Shown here: positions 1-8,514 of the stretch, one piece after another | Layout: each line of letters opens with the position of its first letter | Position numbering within the stretch: position 1 is the stretch's first letter | Origin: Streptomyces sp. Ag109_O5-10 | Lineage (GTDB): Bacteria > Actinomycetota > Actinomycetes > Streptomycetales > Streptomycetaceae | NCBI RefSeq assembly: GCF_900105755.1 | Contig: NZ_FNTQ01000001.1 | Span: 5,704,001 to 5,768,000, forward strand | DNA: 64,000 nt | Direction of reading: 5' to 3' | The notes under the pieces: model-generated | The model's input: only the letters and a program-made list of their open reading frames with translations | Databases searched by the model: none | What the model was told of the DNA's origin: nothing | Position numbers and translations under genes: made by a program

Positions 1-682
1 CGTTCTCGAACCAGTCCGTCAGCGTCCAGCCGTCGGCGCCGCCGACCGAGAACGGGGTGACGCCCGAGTCGTACACCGCCTGCGCCGTCGTCAGCAGGTC
101 CTGCCAGGTCTTGGGTTCCTTGGCGCCCGCGTTCTCGAAGACCTTCGCGTTGTACCAGATCAGCGACTTGTTGGCGGCCTTGTAGTAGACGCCGTACTGC
201 TTCCCGCCGACCTTGCCTATGTCCTGCCAGCCCTGCGAGTAGTTCTTCTGCACCTCCGTGACCGTGTCGGCGCTCAGCGGCTTCGCCCAGCCCTTCTGCA
301 CGGCCTGCTTGATCGCGCCCGGCTGCGGCAGCAACGCGATGTCCGGCGGCTGGCCGCCCGCGATCTTCGATCCCAGGAAGTTGATGATCGGGTCCTGGGC
401 GGGCACGAAGGTGACCTTCGCACCGGTGCGCTTCTCGAACTCCGCGAGCACCTGCTTGAAGTTCTTCTGCTCCTGCCCGGTCCAGACGGCGGCCACTTCG
501 AGGGTGGTGCCGTCGAGCTTCGGGAGGCTGAGGGTGCTGGACCGGGTGGCGCCGGTGCTGGTGTCGCCGCCGGACTTCTTGTCGTTGCTTCCGCATGCGG
601 CCAGCGCGAGGGATCCCGCGAGCAGGGCGGCGAGTGTGGCGAGGGCCCTGTGTGTCCGGACGGTGCTGCTGTTACCGCGCAT
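1..682 (-). CDS. ABC transporter solute-binding lipoprotein (5' part only)
   Basis: Binding protein of a carbohydrate-type ABC importer, anchored as a lipoprotein. The start MRGNSSTVRTHRALATLAAL is followed by a hydrophobic stretch and the lipobox LALAAC at about residues 26-31, then a Ser/Gly/Lys linker. The body (VAAVWTGQEQKNFKQVLAEF, later DGWTLTDWF) is typical of family 1 extracellular solute-binding proteins. The 3' end lies outside the window, so only about 227 residues are visible; permeases are expected next. The substrate cannot be read from this part. The ATG at 682 is preceded by GGAAG. Confidence 0.88.
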   Translation of the reverse strand, partial: MRGNSSTVRTHRALATLAALLAGSLALAACGSNDKKSGGDTSTGATRSSTLSLPKLDGTTLEVAAVWTGQEQKNFKQVLAEFEKRTGAKVTFVPAQDPIINFLGSKIAGGQPPDIALLPQPGAIKQAVQKGWAKPLSADTVTEVQKNYSQGWQDIGKVGGKQYGVYYKAANKSLIWYNAKVFENAGAKEPKTWQDLLTTAQAVYDSGVTPFSVGGADGWTLTDWFEN

Positions 683-794
683 CACTTCCCCGTTCGTCGT
701 TCTTCGTTGAACGTCAGAACTCTGTCCCGTGCGCTCCGGTGTACGCGGGGGCCGCGCACGCGGCAAGTGGGCCGACAGGTCAGCGCGGGAGATC

Positions 795-811
795 GTGATC
801 GCGTTGTGATC
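795..811. promoter_or_regulatory. direct repeat GTGATC x2 upstream of the binding-protein gene
   Basis: GTGATC occurs at 795-800 and again at 806-811, 11 bp apart, about one helical turn. The site lies in the 153-bp gap between the stop of the FHA/FtsK gene and the binding-protein start, so it may be a regulator site for the transporter. No protein can be assigned. Confidence 0.25.
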
Positions 812-835
812 AGTGACCCGGGATTGTGCTCCCGA

Positions 836-3800
836 TCACAGAAGGGAAGGGACCTCCGCCGCGGAGACCTCCTTCGCCGCTCGCTCCACCGCGCTCGCCA
901 GCAGGGCCAGGTCGGTCGGGCCGTTGCCGAGTTCGCGGACGGGGCGGCGGGTCGGGGGGTCGCCCATGCGCTGCCAGTCGAGGGGGACCACCGTGGGGCG
1001 CTGGGTCGCCGTGCGGGGGATGCGGCCCGTGACGCGGCCCGTCTGGAACGCCGTGGTGCGGCCGTCCGGGGTGGTCAGGCGGCCACGGCCCGGCGCCGGC
1101 TCGTCGGGGCCGTCGGACGGGGTGTCCAGGGCGACGCGCAGGGTGGCCTGCCGGGCCGGTTCCGTCTCCGCGGTACGGCCGCCGGTGCCGGCCGCCGCGA
1201 CCAGGTGGACGCCGAGCCGCTCGCCCTCCTTCGCCACCGCCTCCAGTGCCCGCATCACGGAGCCGGCGGCCGGCCGGCCCGGTGAACCGAGCGCGGGGGA
1301 GACCAGGGCGTCCAGGTCGTCGACCACGACCACGAGCCGGGGGAGCGGGGGCGGCGGCGCCTCCGTACGGCCACGGGCCACGGCACCGGCCGCCGGGCGC
1401 AGCCGGAGCGTCGAACTCGGCGGGGCCTCTATGTCGGCGGCGCCCGAGGCGGCGGGACGGGCGCGCTGCGGGACGATACGGCCGGAGATCTCCCGCTGCG
1501 CGTGCCAGTCGGCGAAGTCGGAACGGCCCAGCAACTCGGCCCGCCGCTTCAGCTCGGCGCTCAGCGACTGCGCCAACTCGCGCATCCGCACCGGGTCGTT
1601 GGCGGTCAGGTGCGTCGTGACATGCGGTATGTCCGTGCAGACCCGCAGGCCCTCGCCGTGCCCGGCGCCCGTCCCGACGCCGTCGCGGCCGTCGATGAGG
1701 ACGATCCCGAGCCGGTCGGGGCGCTCGGCGGCGGCCAGCGAGGCGACCACCGCCCGCAGCAGCTCCGTACGGCCGCTGCCGGGCGGGCCCTCGACCAGCA
1801 CATGCGGTCCCTCGGCCACCAGGTCGGCGGTGAGCGGGCCGCGCGGTCCCGCGCCGAGCACCGCCCGGGCCCGGCCGCCCAGCGACTCGGTGTCGTCGGC
1901 CGCGTCCGCCCAACGGGCCATCAGCGAGGCCGGGGTGGCCCTGGCCAGCCCCAATTCGTCCAGCAGCCGGGCGGACCGGGGGAGCGGGGCGGCCATGCGC
2001 GGGTGCCGGTCGGCGCCGGGGCCGTCGGGGCGCAGCGGGGCCAGCGCCCTCGCGAACCGCTCGGCCCAGGCGGCGGAGACCGCGTCCACCGCGGCCAGGG
2101 TGCCGGGACCGACCGGGCCGGCGGGACCGGCCTGGCCGGTGCGGCCGCCGGCGGAGACCCGCATGAGGTGCAGCGCCGTCGCCACGTCGCCGCTCAGCAG
2201 GGCCACCGCCCCGCACTCACGGAACGTCGGTGTCACCGCGCACGCCTCCTCGTAGGTCCGGTCGACCGGGGAGGTGGGCGAGGTGGGGACCGTCTCCGCC
2301 AGGCAGAGGACGTGCACCCCGGCACGCGGCCCGGCCACGGTCAGCCGCGCCACCGCCTCGCGCAGTGCGGAGCCGCCGGGATCGCCGTCCACGACGACGA
2401 CCGTGTACGGGCCCGGGAAACCGCCCTTGCCGTCGTCGTCGGTGCCCAGGTCGTGCCGGGCCCAGGAAGGGCCCTTGGCGGCTTCGGGGGACGCGGCGTC
2501 CGCCGCCGTACGGGCCGGAGCGGGGACCGGCGCGGGGGTGGGGCGGTCGGACGGGGTGGCCGGTCTGCGGGCGGCGGACAGCTCCTCCGTACGCCGCAGC
2601 AGCTCCTCCACGCGGGCCGCCGCCTGCTCACGGTCGTAGGCCAGCAGCAGGCGGCAGTCCTGGCCGTGCCCCGGGCGGACGTGCGGGAGCCAGCCGAGCC
2701 AGGACCATTCGGCCGTGCGCTCCTCCAGGGGGCGGGCCCGGTCCGCACTGATCAGGACGATCTCCAGCAGGTCGGGCGAGTGCAGAGCGGCGAGCTGGGC
2801 CAGGACCGCGCGGGCCAGGCCGGCCAGGCGGGTGCGCGGACCGGCCAGGCCGAGGCCGCCGGCCTCGCGCAGATCGGCGGTGACCGGGACGGCGGGGAGC
2901 AGGCCCGAGCCGTCGGGGGTCGGGCGGTCCGCCGTGCCGAGCCGGACGGTGAGCGCCTCCGGGTGGCCGGGGCCGCGCTCCCAGAGGCGGGGGCCGGGAC
3001 CGAGCGCGGTCAGCAGCAGGGCGGCGGGGTCGGGCCAGGTCTCCGGCCGGGCGGGCACACCGGGGGACGCGGCGGGGCCGTCCTGCGGCGCCGTCTCGGC
3101 GTCGGCGGCCGACGGGGGCTCACCGCGGCCGCCGGCCAGCCGCCGGGCCCAGGCTCCGAGCCCGCCGCGCCTGCGGGGGCCGGGCAGGGCGGGGGCCTCG
3201 GTGCCGCGGAGGGGGGTGCCTTTGCGCCTGCCGGAGGGGGCCGGGGCGTCGGCGGGGTCGAGGGCGAGAGCGGTGCCCTCGGCGGGGTCGGGGGCCGTGG
3301 GGCGGGCGGCGGTGCCTCCCGCGCCTGTGGAGCTTCGGCTGCTTCCGGCGTCCGCGGCGCTGCCGGAGGGACCCGGGCGGTCGTCCAGCACTCCGGAGTG
3401 GCCTGCGTGTGTGTCGCCTGGGAGATGGCCGACGCGGGAGCCGGGTGCGGTGCCGGGGCCCTGCGCCGGGTCGGGGTCGTACGGGGCGGCTGAGGCGTGG
3501 GGCGCACCGGCGCTGTATGCGGTTCCCGACCCGTGCCCGTGGGGCGCACCGGCGCCGTACGCGTCCTCGGGTCCGTGTGCGGCGCCCGAGTCGTACCCGG
3601 CGGCGCCGCGCGGGCCCGGCAGCGTGCCGCGGTTCCCGGTCGACCGGTGTCCGTGCCGGTCTCCGTCGTACTCGCGGCCGGCCGACGGTGGCTCGCCCCG
3701 CTGCTGCGCGGACGACGGGAATCCGCCCGCGTGCCCGCCGGCCCCGGCCCCACCTGCCCGCCCGGTCCACGGCGGCCCGTCGGCGCGGTCGGCCGACGGC

Positions 3801-4678
3801 TGCCCGCCCCGGCTCTCGATCCCCGGCGCGTCCCCCTGAGCCGGTACGACCGGTGGCTCCGCCAGGCCGTGCTCCTGGCTGCCGGCCGCCCCGCCGGCGG
3901 CTCCCCAGCCCGCCGTGCCGTAGGCGTGGTGGGTACGGCCGGCCGGTGCGGCCGTGCCGCTCCCGACGGCGGCGGAACCGTCGCCGTAGGTCTCCCCGCC
4001 GCCCGTCAGCACCCGCACGCACCCGTCTCCGTCGGGTTCCGTGCCCACCCGGGCCCCCGGCCCCCCGGACGGCGTAAGCCGCAGGGCCGATTCCCCGATG
4101 CGCAGGAGCGAGCCCGGGGTGAGGCGGACCGGGCGGTCGGTGACGCGGGTGCCGTCCAGGGCGGTGCCGTTGGTGGAGTGCAGGTCGGCGACCGAGACCC
4201 GGCCGTCGGCGGCGACCGTGACCGCGCAGTGCAGCCGGGAGACGTCCGGGTCGTCCAGCGGGACGTCGGCCTCGGCGGAGCGGCCGATGGTGATCTGGCC
4301 GCCGTGCAGGAGGTGCACCCCGCCCGCGTCCGGGCCGGCGATCACGTGCAGCTGGGTCGGAGCGTCGTCCAGCTCGGGATGCGGCTCGGGGGCCGCGGGG
4401 GCGCCCAGGGACAGCACGGCGCCGTCGACCAGCGGGGGCTCGCCCAGGATCCGGCGGCGGGCGTCCAGCCGCTCCGTCCCGGCGTACAGCACGACCGGGG
4501 CACCGCTCGGCTCCCGGCCGCCCAGACTGCCGTCCCCGGTGACCGCCGAGGCCAGCCCCGACGCCACCGCGGCCAGGTCCGTGCCCGAGGGCGCCGTCAC
4601 CAGCACGTCCCGGCTCGCGGCCCGGCCCCGCTGCGCGGCAGGGCCCAGCGGGTCTACGACGGTCAGCCGGATCTGCAT
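836..4678 (-). CDS. FHA domain / FtsK-SpoIIIE-like ATPase, 1280 aa
   Basis: Large cytoplasmic protein. Residues 1-95 form a small beta-rich N-terminal domain (MQIRLTVVDPLGPAAQRG). An FHA phosphothreonine-binding domain lies at about 110-200, with GRS, SRLH and STNGT motifs. A Gly/Pro-rich disordered linker runs from about 205 to 530. Two FtsK/EccC-like ATPase modules follow; the second has GPPGSGRTE near residue 962 and a Walker B VVVVDD near 1112. The usual Walker A Lys is Arg here, so ATPase activity is uncertain. The ATG at 4678 is chosen because upstream codons look like linker sequence, and MQIRL starts the first folded domain. The gene is divergent from pkaA, and FHA domains bind phosphothreonine, so it is a plausible partner of the neighbouring kinases (inference). 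Confidence 0.85.
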   Translation of the reverse strand: MQIRLTVVDPLGPAAQRGRAASRDVLVTAPSGTDLAAVASGLASAVTGDGSLGGREPSGAPVVLYAGTERLDARRRILGEPPLVDGAVLSLGAPAAPEPHPELDDAPTQLHVIAGPDAGGVHLLHGGQITIGRSAEADVPLDDPDVSRLHCAVTVAADGRVSVADLHSTNGTALDGTRVTDRPVRLTPGSLLRIGESALRLTPSGGPGARVGTEPDGDGCVRVLTGGGETYGDGSAAVGSGTAAPAGRTHHAYGTAGWGAAGGAAGSQEHGLAEPPVVPAQGDAPGIESRGGQPSADRADGPPWTGRAGGAGAGGHAGGFPSSAQQRGEPPSAGREYDGDRHGHRSTGNRGTLPGPRGAAGYDSGAAHGPEDAYGAGAPHGHGSGTAYSAGAPHASAAPYDPDPAQGPGTAPGSRVGHLPGDTHAGHSGVLDDRPGPSGSAADAGSSRSSTGAGGTAARPTAPDPAEGTALALDPADAPAPSGRRKGTPLRGTEAPALPGPRRRGGLGAWARRLAGGRGEPPSAADAETAPQDGPAASPGVPARPETWPDPAALLLTALGPGPRLWERGPGHPEALTVRLGTADRPTPDGSGLLPAVPVTADLREAGGLGLAGPRTRLAGLARAVLAQLAALHSPDLLEIVLISADRARPLEERTAEWSWLGWLPHVRPGHGQDCRLLLAYDREQAAARVEELLRRTEELSAARRPATPSDRPTPAPVPAPARTAADAASPEAAKGPSWARHDLGTDDDGKGGFPGPYTVVVVDGDPGGSALREAVARLTVAGPRAGVHVLCLAETVPTSPTSPVDRTYEEACAVTPTFRECGAVALLSGDVATALHLMRVSAGGRTGQAGPAGPVGPGTLAAVDAVSAAWAERFARALAPLRPDGPGADRHPRMAAPLPRSARLLDELGLARATPASLMARWADAADDTESLGGRARAVLGAGPRGPLTADLVAEGPHVLVEGPPGSGRTELLRAVVASLAAAERPDRLGIVLIDGRDGVGTGAGHGEGLRVCTDIPHVTTHLTANDPVRMRELAQSLSAELKRRAELLGRSDFADWHAQREISGRIVPQRARPAASGAADIEAPPSSTLRLRPAAGAVARGRTEAPPPPLPRLVVVVDDLDALVSPALGSPGRPAAGSVMRALEAVAKEGERLGVHLVAAAGTGGRTAETEPARQATLRVALDTPSDGPDEPAPGRGRLTTPDGRTTAFQTGRVTGRIPRTATQRPTVVPLDWQRMGDPPTRRPVRELGNGPTDLALLASAVERAAKEVSAAEVPSLL

Positions 4679-4813
4679 CGCCGTCAGCGGTCCCTTCTGC
4701 GCGGGCGCGGAATTCCCCCCACCGCCACGAGCACGTCGGCCAGTTCTGCTGTCAAGCGCATCCTCGCACCTGCCACTGACAACGCGCCCACGCCCCGATG
4801 GTAAGTGATCTTG

Positions 4814-4849
4814 ATTGGTCAGCTCTGCCCCCAAAAGTGCCTGACCAAT
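4814..4849. promoter_or_regulatory. inverted repeat in the divergent FHA/FtsK-pkaA control region
   Basis: The gap 4679-5110 (432 bp) between the two divergent genes holds no gene. It contains a perfect 9-bp inverted repeat, ATTGGTCAG at 4814-4822 and CTGACCAAT at 4841-4849, separated by 18 bp. This may be an operator or an RNA hairpin. A possible -10 for pkaA, TAGAGT, lies at 5038-5043, with no good -35. Confidence 0.3.
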
Positions 4850-5110
4850 ACCGTGCGCGCGATCACTTGAGATCGGTCACGTCCGAGCCCGGCAACCAGC
4901 GGACCGAAGCAAGCGTCTTTCCATCGAACGGAGGCCGGAACGCCAACGTATGGGGATACGTCGGGACGCTTATCGGCCCCCTACCGGGGAGGGGAAAGCA
5001 GAGCCGGACGACAGCCCGTTCCCAGGCACCACGGCACTAGAGTGGGTCGGACACACGGGTCGGAGACATTCAGCAGCCAGCCATTCAGCAAGCAGCAGGG
5101 AGCGCATGAC

Positions 5111-6823
5111 GTGCGGCCGGTAGGCAGCAAGTACCTCCTGGAGGAGCCGCTGGGACGCGGCGCCACCGGTACCGTCTGGCGTGCCCGCCAGCGGGAGACC
5201 GCGGGCGCCGAGGCGGCCGTGCCCGGCCAGCCCGGCGAGACCGTCGCGATCAAAGTCCTCAAGGAAGAGCTCGCGAGCGACCCCGACATCGTGATGCGCT
5301 TCCTCAGGGAGCGCTCCGTCCTGCTCCGGCTCACCCACCCGAACATCGTCCGGGTGCGGGACCTCGTCGTGGAGGGTGATCTCCTCGCCCTGGTGATGGA
5401 CCTCGTCGACGGCCCCGACCTGCACCGCTACCTGCGCGAGAACGGCCCCTTCACCCCCGTCGCCGCCGCCCTGCTCACCGCCCAGGTCGCCGACGCGCTC
5501 GCCGTCAGCCACGCCGACGGCGTGGTGCACCGCGACCTGAAGCCCGCCAACGTGCTGCTCGCCCAGTACAACGGCCAGATGCACCCGATGCTGACCGACT
5601 TCGGCATCGCCCGCCTCGCCGACTCCCCGGGGCTGACCCGCACCCAGGAGTTCGTCGGCACGCCCGCGTACGTCGCCCCGGAGTCCGCCGAGGGCCGTCC
5701 GCAGACCTCCGCCGTCGACATCTACGGCGCCGGCATCCTGCTGTACGAGCTGGTCACCGGCCGCCCGCCGTTCTCCGGCGGCAGCGCCCTGGAAGTCCTG
5801 CACCAGCACCTCAGCGCCGAGCCCCGCCGCCCCTCCACCGTCCCCGACCCGCTGTGGACGGTCATAGAACGGTGCCTGCGCAAGAACCCCGACGACCGCC
5901 CGAGCGCCGAGAACCTCGCGCGCGGCCTGCGGGTCGTCGCCGAGGGCGTGGGCGTGCACGCGAACTCCGCGCAGATCGCGGCCGCCGAGGGCGTCGGCGC
6001 GCTGCTCGCCCCCGACCCGGCACCGGCTGCCGTGCCGGGTTCGGCCGACCCTACCCAGGTGCTGCCGAACACCGGCACGCCGATGGGCGCGTACGACCCG
6101 AACGCCGCGACCAGCGTCCTGCCGCACACCGGCGGGCCGGGGCCGTTCGGCGCCGCCGACCCGACCGCGGTGCTCCCCAACACCGGCGCCGCCGACCCGA
6201 CGGCCGTCATGCCGCCGATGCCCCAGGGCCGGCCGGGGCAGCCCGGCCAGCAGCAGCCCGAGCAGCCGCACCCCTGGCAGACCCAGCTCCGCGCGGCCCG
6301 CGACCGCAACGAGCAGACCCAGGTCCAGTACCTCGACCCCGGCGAGGACCCCCTCCGTCGCCGGCCGCAGCGCCAGGTGGCCCGGCCGCAGCAGCCGCCG
6401 CAGCGCCAGGCTCCGCAGCAGCAGCCGGTACGCCGCCCGCAGCCGCGCGGACAGCAGGGCGGACAGCAGGGCGGACAGGGCGGGTACGGCCAGCAGCCCG
6501 CCGGGTACGGCGGCGGCCGGCCGCAGCAGTACGCCCCGCCGCAGCAGCCCCAGCAGCGCTACGCGCCCCCGGCCGAGCCGCAGCGGGCCCCGCGCGAGCC
6601 GCGGCAGCGCAGCGCCAACCCGATGCGGATTCCGGGGCTCGGCTGCCTCAAGGGCTGCCTGTTCCTGGTCGTCATCCTGTTCGTCGCGGGCTGGCTGATC
6701 TGGGACCTGACCCCGGTGCACACGTGGGTCGGACAGGGCGAGGGCTACTGGAGCCAGCTGAAGGACTGGACGAAGTCGATCGGCAGCTTCATCAGCAACC
6801 TGGGCAACGGTTCCGGCAACTGA
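5111..6823 (+). CDS. pkaA: membrane-anchored Ser/Thr protein kinase PkaA
   Basis: Hanks-type Ser/Thr kinase, 570 aa. The kinase domain covers about residues 1-265: glycine loop GRGATGTVW, ATP-binding Lys48 in VAIKVL, catalytic HRDLKPAN with Asp142, DFG at about 163, and the APE motif in GTPAYVAPE. A Pro/Gln-rich linker follows, with repeated TxVLPNTG-like segments at about 315-375 that are candidate phosphorylation and FHA-docking sites (inference). One transmembrane helix lies at about 507-535, leaving a short extracellular tail and no PASTA repeats. The GTG at 5111 is chosen because GGGAG lies upstream and VRPVGSKYLL begins the kinase domain. It sits next to pkaB; I recognise the pkaA-pkaB pair from S. 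coelicolor. Confidence 0.9.
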   Translation: MRPVGSKYLLEEPLGRGATGTVWRARQRETAGAEAAVPGQPGETVAIKVLKEELASDPDIVMRFLRERSVLLRLTHPNIVRVRDLVVEGDLLALVMDLVDGPDLHRYLRENGPFTPVAAALLTAQVADALAVSHADGVVHRDLKPANVLLAQYNGQMHPMLTDFGIARLADSPGLTRTQEFVGTPAYVAPESAEGRPQTSAVDIYGAGILLYELVTGRPPFSGGSALEVLHQHLSAEPRRPSTVPDPLWTVIERCLRKNPDDRPSAENLARGLRVVAEGVGVHANSAQIAAAEGVGALLAPDPAPAAVPGSADPTQVLPNTGTPMGAYDPNAATSVLPHTGGPGPFGAADPTAVLPNTGAADPTAVMPPMPQGRPGQPGQQQPEQPHPWQTQLRAARDRNEQTQVQYLDPGEDPLRRRPQRQVARPQQPPQRQAPQQQPVRRPQPRGQQGGQQGGQGGYGQQPAGYGGGRPQQYAPPQQPQQRYAPPAEPQRAPREPRQRSANPMRIPGLGCLKGCLFLVVILFVAGWLIWDLTPVHTWVGQGEGYWSQLKDWTKSIGSFISNLGNGSGN

Positions 6824-6947
6824 CTGCCGGAACCGGCCGCGACTCTGTGGATTTGTCGACACCTGGCGGGTGATTTCCGCCTCTGTGGTGAAGGTTGGCT
6901 CGCCGGACGCGTACTTTTGTCGGCAACACGCGTCTGTAGGAGCAGTC

Positions 6948-8183
6948 TTGGCACGGAAGATCGGCAGCCGGTACACCGCCAACCAGATCCTGGGGCGGGG
7001 CAGCGCCGGCACGGTGTGGCTGGGCGAGGGGCCGGAAGGGCCCGTCGCCATCAAGCTGCTGCGCGAGGATCTCGCGTCCGACGAGGAGCTGGTGGGCCGC
7101 TTCGTGCAGGAGCGCACGGCACTGCTGGGCCTCGACCACCCGCACGTGGTGTCCGTCCGTGACCTCGTCGTCGACGGCAACGACCTCGCCCTCGTCATGG
7201 ACCTGGTCCGCGGCACGGACCTGCGCACCCGCCTGGACCGGGAGCGACGGCTCGCGCCCGAGGCGGCCGTCGCCATCGTCGCGGACGTCGCGGACGGGCT
7301 GGCGGCGGCGCACGCGGCGGGCGTCGTCCACCGGGACGTGAAGCCGGAGAACGTCCTCCTCGACATGCAGGGCCCGCTGGGCCCCGGTGGCGCCCACCCC
7401 GCCCTGCTGACCGACTTCGGCGTCGCGAAGCTCATCGACTCCCCGAAGCGGACCCGGGCCACGAAGATCATCGGCACGCCGGACTACCTGGCCCCGGAGA
7501 TCGTCGAGGGCCTGCCGCCCCGCGCCTCGGTGGACATCTACGCCCTCGCGACGGTCCTGTACGAGCTCCTCGCGGGCTTCACCCCGTTCGGCGGCGGCCA
7601 CCCCGGCGCGGTGCTCCGCCGCCACGTCACCGAGACCGTCGTGCCCCTCCCCGGCATCCCCGAGGAGCTCTGGCAGCTGCTCGTCCAGTGCCTGGCGAAG
7701 GCGCCGGCGTCCCGGCTGCGGGCCTCCGAGCTGGCCGCGCGGCTGCGGGAGCAGCTGCCGATGCTGGCCGGGATGCCGCCGCTGGACGTCGACGAGCCGG
7801 ACACGGAGACGCCGGAGGAGACCGAGGAGTCGTCGGCCGCCGCCGCGCCCGCCGCGGAGGAGCAGCGGGTACGGCGCCGGGGGGCCGTCTCCCTGGTGCC
7901 GGGCGCGAAGCCGGACTCCAACCGGGACACGCACACGTCGATGCGGGTACCGGGCCCCGACGAGCTGGCGGGCGGCGCCCGGGGCACGGCGCGGGTGCCC
8001 AGGGCGTCGGGGGCTCCGCGGCCGGGGTCGGCACGGCACCGGGTCGCGGCGCGACGACGGAGGGTGACGTTCGCGGTGGCGGGGGTCGCGGTGGCGGCCG
8101 CTGTCGGCGTCGGGGCGTGGCTGGCGACGTCGGGCGACGACTCGGCTCCGCCGAAGGAGACGCACAGCTCGTCAACGCCGTGA
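6948..8183 (+). CDS. pkaB: membrane-anchored Ser/Thr protein kinase PkaB
   Basis: Second Hanks-type kinase, 411 aa, related to the preceding gene. Visible motifs are GRGSAGTVW, Lys36 in VAIKLL, HRDVKPEN with Asp130, DFGVAKL and GTPDYLAPE. The catalytic domain ends near residue 270 and is followed by an acidic linker rich in Glu/Thr/Pro (about 280-310). One transmembrane helix lies near the C terminus (FAVAGVAVAAAVGVGAWL), with a short outside tail and no sensor domain. The start is TTG at 6948, with AGGAG 7 nt upstream; no better ATG exists. It is 124 bp downstream of pkaA, in the same direction, and probably co-regulated. Confidence 0.88.
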   Translation: MARKIGSRYTANQILGRGSAGTVWLGEGPEGPVAIKLLREDLASDEELVGRFVQERTALLGLDHPHVVSVRDLVVDGNDLALVMDLVRGTDLRTRLDRERRLAPEAAVAIVADVADGLAAAHAAGVVHRDVKPENVLLDMQGPLGPGGAHPALLTDFGVAKLIDSPKRTRATKIIGTPDYLAPEIVEGLPPRASVDIYALATVLYELLAGFTPFGGGHPGAVLRRHVTETVVPLPGIPEELWQLLVQCLAKAPASRLRASELAARLREQLPMLAGMPPLDVDEPDTETPEETEESSAAAAPAAEEQRVRRRGAVSLVPGAKPDSNRDTHTSMRVPGPDELAGGARGTARVPRASGAPRPGSARHRVAARRRRVTFAVAGVAVAAAVGVGAWLATSGDDSAPPKETHSSSTP

Positions 8184-8250
8184 CCTGCCGGTGGCTCCGC
8201 CGGCCTTTCCCACCCACCCACCCGACCCGGTAGGCAACAGCCCACCGCCA

Positions 8251-8428
8251 CGGGGCTCCGCCCCGGACCCCGTGGGGTCGTGGGGGGTGGCCTGGCCGTT
8301 CGTCCGGCTCGGTAGGCCGTGGGGTCACCGCCGTGTGGGGCTTTGCCCCGGACCCCGTGGGGGAGCGGCGCCCGCTTGGCTCGGTGGGCCGTGGGCCACC
8401 CGCCGCGAGGCTTCGCCGCGGACCCCGG
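8251..8428. repeat. three degenerate copies of a GGGGCTCCGCCCCGGACCCC element
   Basis: The gap 8184-8514 holds no gene. It carries three related GC-rich hairpin units at about 8251-8277, 8336-8362 and 8405-8428. Their core reads GGGGCTCCGCCCCGGACCCC in the first copy, and the third is the most diverged. Copies two and three lie about 69 bp apart and share flanking text (GGCTCGGTAGGCCGTGGG, GGCTCGGTGGGCCGTGGG), so a larger unit was duplicated. Such elements are common between Streptomyces genes. Confidence 0.7.
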
Positions 8429-8501
8429 CAAGGACCCGGGGTCGGCCCGGACCCGCGAACGGGCGGTGGTGCCCGTCGGCCATCCTCGGTTGGCGGAGCC
8501 G

Positions 8502-8507
8502 TTACGC
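8502..8507 (+). promoter_or_regulatory. candidate -10 of prfB, leaderless start
   Basis: TACGCT fits the TANNNT -10 consensus. The prfB GTG begins 8 bases after it, so transcription would start at or next to the start codon. The GGAGG at 8509-8513 is only 1 base from the GTG, too close for a ribosome site, which also favours a leaderless message. Confidence 0.45.
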
Positions 8508-8514
8508 TGGAGGC

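Noticed and set aside
3120..4834. Alternative long frames over the linker of the FHA/FtsK gene
   Set aside because: Arg/Pro-rich products without domains, typical shadows of high-GC coding DNA.
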